Source: Xylaria sp. FL1777 (Eukaryota > Ascomycota > Sordariomycetes > Xylariales > Xylariaceae). Taken from it: a DNA stretch of 64,000 bases. A model generated the notes under the pieces. It did no database searches. It was given only the letters and a program-made list of their open reading frames with translations, and had not been told where the DNA came from. Below, in pieces: positions 60,575 to 64,000 of the stretch (within the stretch, counting starts at the first letter, position 1; every line of letters starts with the position of its first letter). The translations under genes were made by a program, and so were the position numbers. Location: the NCBI GenBank assembly GCA_022578965.1, contig MU400597.1, forward strand, positions 62,001 through 126,000, given 5' to 3'.

Positions 60575-63500
60575 GTTGATAGCTTTACAAGGTGGTAGTG
60601 TTGTTTTCAATCAGCTCTCTACATAGCAGGGCGAGGCCTCGAGCTGATGAGCATACGTAGAGCGTGTCGTGCGAAGGAGGGGAGGTACCGAGCAGCCTAC
60701 GGTTTGTGAGATGGAATGGAGGGGCAGCTAGGATGATGCCCTCAGCTACCCAGGTACTACCTACGTAAGTACGTATCTATTTAGTTGGGGTCCGAAGAGA
60801 TAGCGGGGTTACCTATTACATAGTACCTACAGTACTAAGGTAAATTTAGATTGGAGAATGCAGGTGCTATGCAAGTATCTGTGACAATATAAAGTTAATA
60901 TGTACGTAAGCGATTCTCCAGCAAGTGCTTGCCTCTGACAGTCAAAAATTCACCACGTACTGGTCGATGTAACATCTGTTTTCACCGTGAAACTCCTATG
61001 GCCGAAATGTGCTTGTATCATTTGGTGTTCCACAATGTTCTCACCTAAATAGCTACGCGATGTAAGGGTTAGAGCCATAGTACAAATTTAGAGAAGGGAA
61101 GAAAAATGTAAAACTAGAAGTTTTGACCACATCTCATATTAGCTTCACCGGGAAACTTAGTTTATATGATTAGTGACACGTCAACCATCACCGCGGTTCT
61201 GGTGAACGCTTTTTGTAGAACAGTGATGAGCACAAGTAACCTCATCCACATTGCCGGTCGACCTAGCAGAAGTTCGACCCCCAGGGGGTGTTGTGTTTTG
61301 TTATTTACTTATGTCACTTAATTCAAACCCGCAAAAGCGAAGAAAAGTGGTTGGTTGCCTATATTGAACTGATAAGGAAGCCTCGGCTACGTAGCTATGG
61401 CTGCTTGTTGACAGTTAGGTGTTTCGCCTGCTTGTACTGTTTATATCCTGACATTCTTCATATCTATGAACATCTGAAAAAAGGGGGGAAAAAATTATGC
61501 TAGAATAGCAAGAACTTTGCTAGTAATACAGGAGCAGGTTAGGTTCGCATGTTTAGGCAATTATACCTACACATGGGAGAGTGCTACAGTACTACTATAT
61601 ATTTCAATGGAAGTGCAGTAACCTAAGGAATGATCTAGGTATTCAACAAGGTACTCCAGTAGGTTAAAGTTATATTTTGAAAATTCTTTGCACGATTTCA
61701 GGGAGATCAAGATGGTCCTAGAACCACTACTTCTATTAGTGCCCGGGCTTTAATAGCATATGTTGAAACTATAAGGTTTGGTAGAGCTATTGTTTGCTTT
61801 CATTGGCACCTCCCTTTGCTCGGTCCTATTGATTCACCGGGTATGTTACATAGATTTAAATATTAATGCGGTGGCGTTTCGTTTCTCATGGTTTTATTAC
61901 TTTGATTTCGACTAGATTTTTTAAGTCTAGAAAAATTACAACTATATTTAAGAAAAGCAAGGAAATGAATGTCTTCTTACATGGTACTTATAAAAAGAAT
62001 AGTTGTGGATATAAGTTAATTCCATGTGTATTTCTGTATCTAATTCTGTCTTGTGATGTCTTTGTAATATTGGGAGCTAGTAAAAAGCTTATTCGGCTTG
62101 CATTTTGTGATATCACCTGTGAAAAGGGCCAACTGCGAGCCTTCCGGTGAACGTATCCCTCCTATCATTCATGCAAATAATGACGACCACAATTGACGCC
62201 CCAGTTAACAGTTCAATGCCTGCCTGGCTGTTATGTATGGTCAAGTTCAGTAGTACTAGGTTGATATGAACCGATAGACCTCACCCGGATTTGCTAGGGT
62301 GCCTAGAGCTCTGCCTTAGACAATCAATCGAATTCTTTTAGCTACATGTGTTGATATTTCTATATAATGTAATAAATGGTGGCCGAGTCTGCCTAGAACC
62401 TGTGTTTTAAGAGTCTTTGAAACCGTGACTGTAGCGGGCCATACATAGTCCTTGAGCAGGAACGGCCACTGAGGTCGCAGCCCAGCCGGCCGGCTAAGAA
62501 GATCACATACTTTGTGCGTTTGAGTTATGATTCGTTGAGCATGGGGCCTTAACCACGAAGGCCCGATCCTGCTCTTCGGTGAGAGTCCGAGTCATGATGA
62601 GTTGGCAGTCATGGTGCATTGAAAGACCAGACGTGGGAAATGAGGGCGCCGCTTTGATGCTGCTCTATATCCAATGGTGAAAGATGATTGGACCAGACGG
62701 AATGGCCGATAAGGGTATCAAGGATGGCTTGCTCTGTTGGTTCACATCAAGTCCGGTCATACTATACATGCCATCAGTGAGGTGAGGCCCTCAAAGGTTG
62801 GACCTTATGGTCGTCTCGATCCCTGATGATCATGTTCGTACGAGCGTTTGGTACTTACAGAGTCTCTCTGCAACAATGTTATTCTACAGCACTACAATGC
62901 ATATACAATGATATGCTTTTCTAGCGTTGTGGTAGCGTTTACTTAGATATTAACATCGACGACAACATGGTAGGGTAGAGGACGACGACGTTTGTTGTAA
63001 GAAATGAGTGCCGAGAGATGTTCCGTGTCGTTGCTACCCATATTATCGAAATCACATGACGGTTACGGATGACACGGGTTCGTGTTTCCGGACCGGAATA
63101 ACTTATCAGTACCCACCGACGTACCTATACTTATTCTGGTGGTATGTAATCGTCATTGAGGCGTACTGCGAATAATTGAGTACAAAGTAATGGGGAGGAG
63201 AAATAAGGTTAGCGAGTTGTTGGAGTCGTGTAGTGTAGTGTGCCTAGTGTGAAGTAATATTAAGTACTACCGGTATATACATAGATGACGCTAGATGATG
63301 AGCTACCGGTACGGCATACTGGTAGATGATCGAGTAAATGGCCGCTTGATCAGGAAAGTAGCGAGCTAATTCGAGAGAAGGATAACCCAAATTATGTGAG
63401 GCAGCGGTAGTGTAGCACATCGCGGGTCCCCACTAGCCGTATTTGGATAGCAGCTGGGGGAGAGCAAAGTGCATGCAGAGGCGTGCCAGTGGGCTATCTA

Positions 63501-64000
63501 CGGTGTCCTGATTGGCCAGACGCGTCGCTAGCCATTTAGAGGGAAAACAACACGACGCGTCCAAGTCAATCGACACCCCTCCTCGCATCCCCCTGTTCCA
63601 CCAATCCGGAATCAATCTACGCGCCGCCTCCTCTCGTCCAATCGCTTGCACCCACCTCATTAATCCCAGACGGTTTTTGCACTCTCGTACGAGCTGATCC
63701 TTTGGGTTGCACATTGCATCACACCACGAGCCGTTACCACGCCAGGCCTCTGTGAAGATAACAGTACTGCTGGGATGAGCTAAGAAAAGGACGAGTGCAC
63801 GCGAAGAAGGGATGTGGAAGATGCGATAGACTCAGCCAGCCAACAAACAAACAAGAGAGGGAAAAGTAAAAGTAAAAGTCGTCAATTGAAATTTGGAGCG
63901 ACCGCCGTTTTTACTTACCTCTTCTCTTCTCGGCTCAAACAGGATCGGCCTTCCCGCGCGTACTGAATCAACCGGCATAGTTCTATCGATTCGGTTGTGG
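60575..64000. other. Intergenic or gene-free window end, 3.4 kb
   Basis: Mostly AT-rich DNA, with TACCTACGTAAGTACG-type microsatellite near 60755-60835. Short ORFs (61288-61503, 61866-62150, 63433-63714) have no domain signal. The last 600 bp are GC-richer and may be the start of a promoter for a gene outside the window. Confidence 0.5.

Noticed and set aside
63433..63714. 93-aa minus ORF near the window end
   Set aside because: No domain; GC-rich promoter-like DNA often has such frames.

Overview
The window is nuclear DNA of a filamentous ascomycete (Pezizomycotina, most likely Sordariomycetes). The evidence is many short introns (about 45-90 bp) with GTRNGT donors, CTAAC/CTGAC-type branch sites and YAG acceptors; single genes well spaced on both strands with no operons; and a gene set of fungal type: TOM22, MED22, PUS1, DOT1, ATG16, a metacaspase, an NHA1-type Na+/H+ antiporter, a CRH-type cell-wall transglycosylase, a vanillyl-alcohol oxidase and the melanin enzyme scytalone dehydratase. 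The species cannot be named from the sequence. Intergenic DNA is sprinkled with TACCTAGGTA-type microsatellites.

Layout. 0-9 kb: a Dal5-like MFS permease (-), a long empty stretch, a SET/MYND protein (+) and an unknown conserved-looking protein (-). 9.9-24 kb is a housekeeping block: PUS1 (+) and MED22 (-) tail to tail, a large unknown membrane protein (-), a metacaspase (-), an unknown soluble protein (+), a decayed coding stretch near 21.5-22.3 kb, and TOM22 (-). 24.5-27.5 kb: the NHA1-type antiporter (-). 27.5-35.4 kb is gene-poor and holds only a frame-broken, protein-like stretch around 30.5-31.6 kb. 35.4-46.5 kb is an accessory-looking run on the + strand: a short-chain dehydrogenase, repeat-derived DNA, a ten-exon vanillyl-alcohol oxidase, a 517-bp Mutator-like MITE with 52-bp perfect terminal inverted repeats and a 9-bp target duplication, an HPP-family membrane protein, an F-box protein and a J-domain protein. 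47.4-48 kb holds small repeats and a hairpin just before scytalone dehydratase (+). 48.9-54.4 kb: a Cys-rich single-pass membrane protein (-) and a giant CRH-type GH16 protein with a Ser/Thr-rich tail (-). 57.8-60.6 kb: DOT1 (+) and ATG16 (-) tail to tail. 60.6-64 kb shows no supportable gene.

How the genes relate. I see no biosynthetic cluster. The genes mostly serve independent cell functions: nuclear (MED22, DOT1, PUS1), mitochondrial import (TOM22), autophagy and cell death (ATG16, metacaspase), ion balance (NHA1), and cell surface or pigment (CRH, Cys-rich membrane protein, scytalone dehydratase). Intron-exon models were built by hand by matching reading phase across splice sites and checking family motifs; all spliced models given here keep the frame and end in one stop. 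The best candidates for something unusual are the MITE, the CRH fusion with its five Cys-triplet repeats, the three unknown conserved-looking proteins and the two decayed coding stretches.
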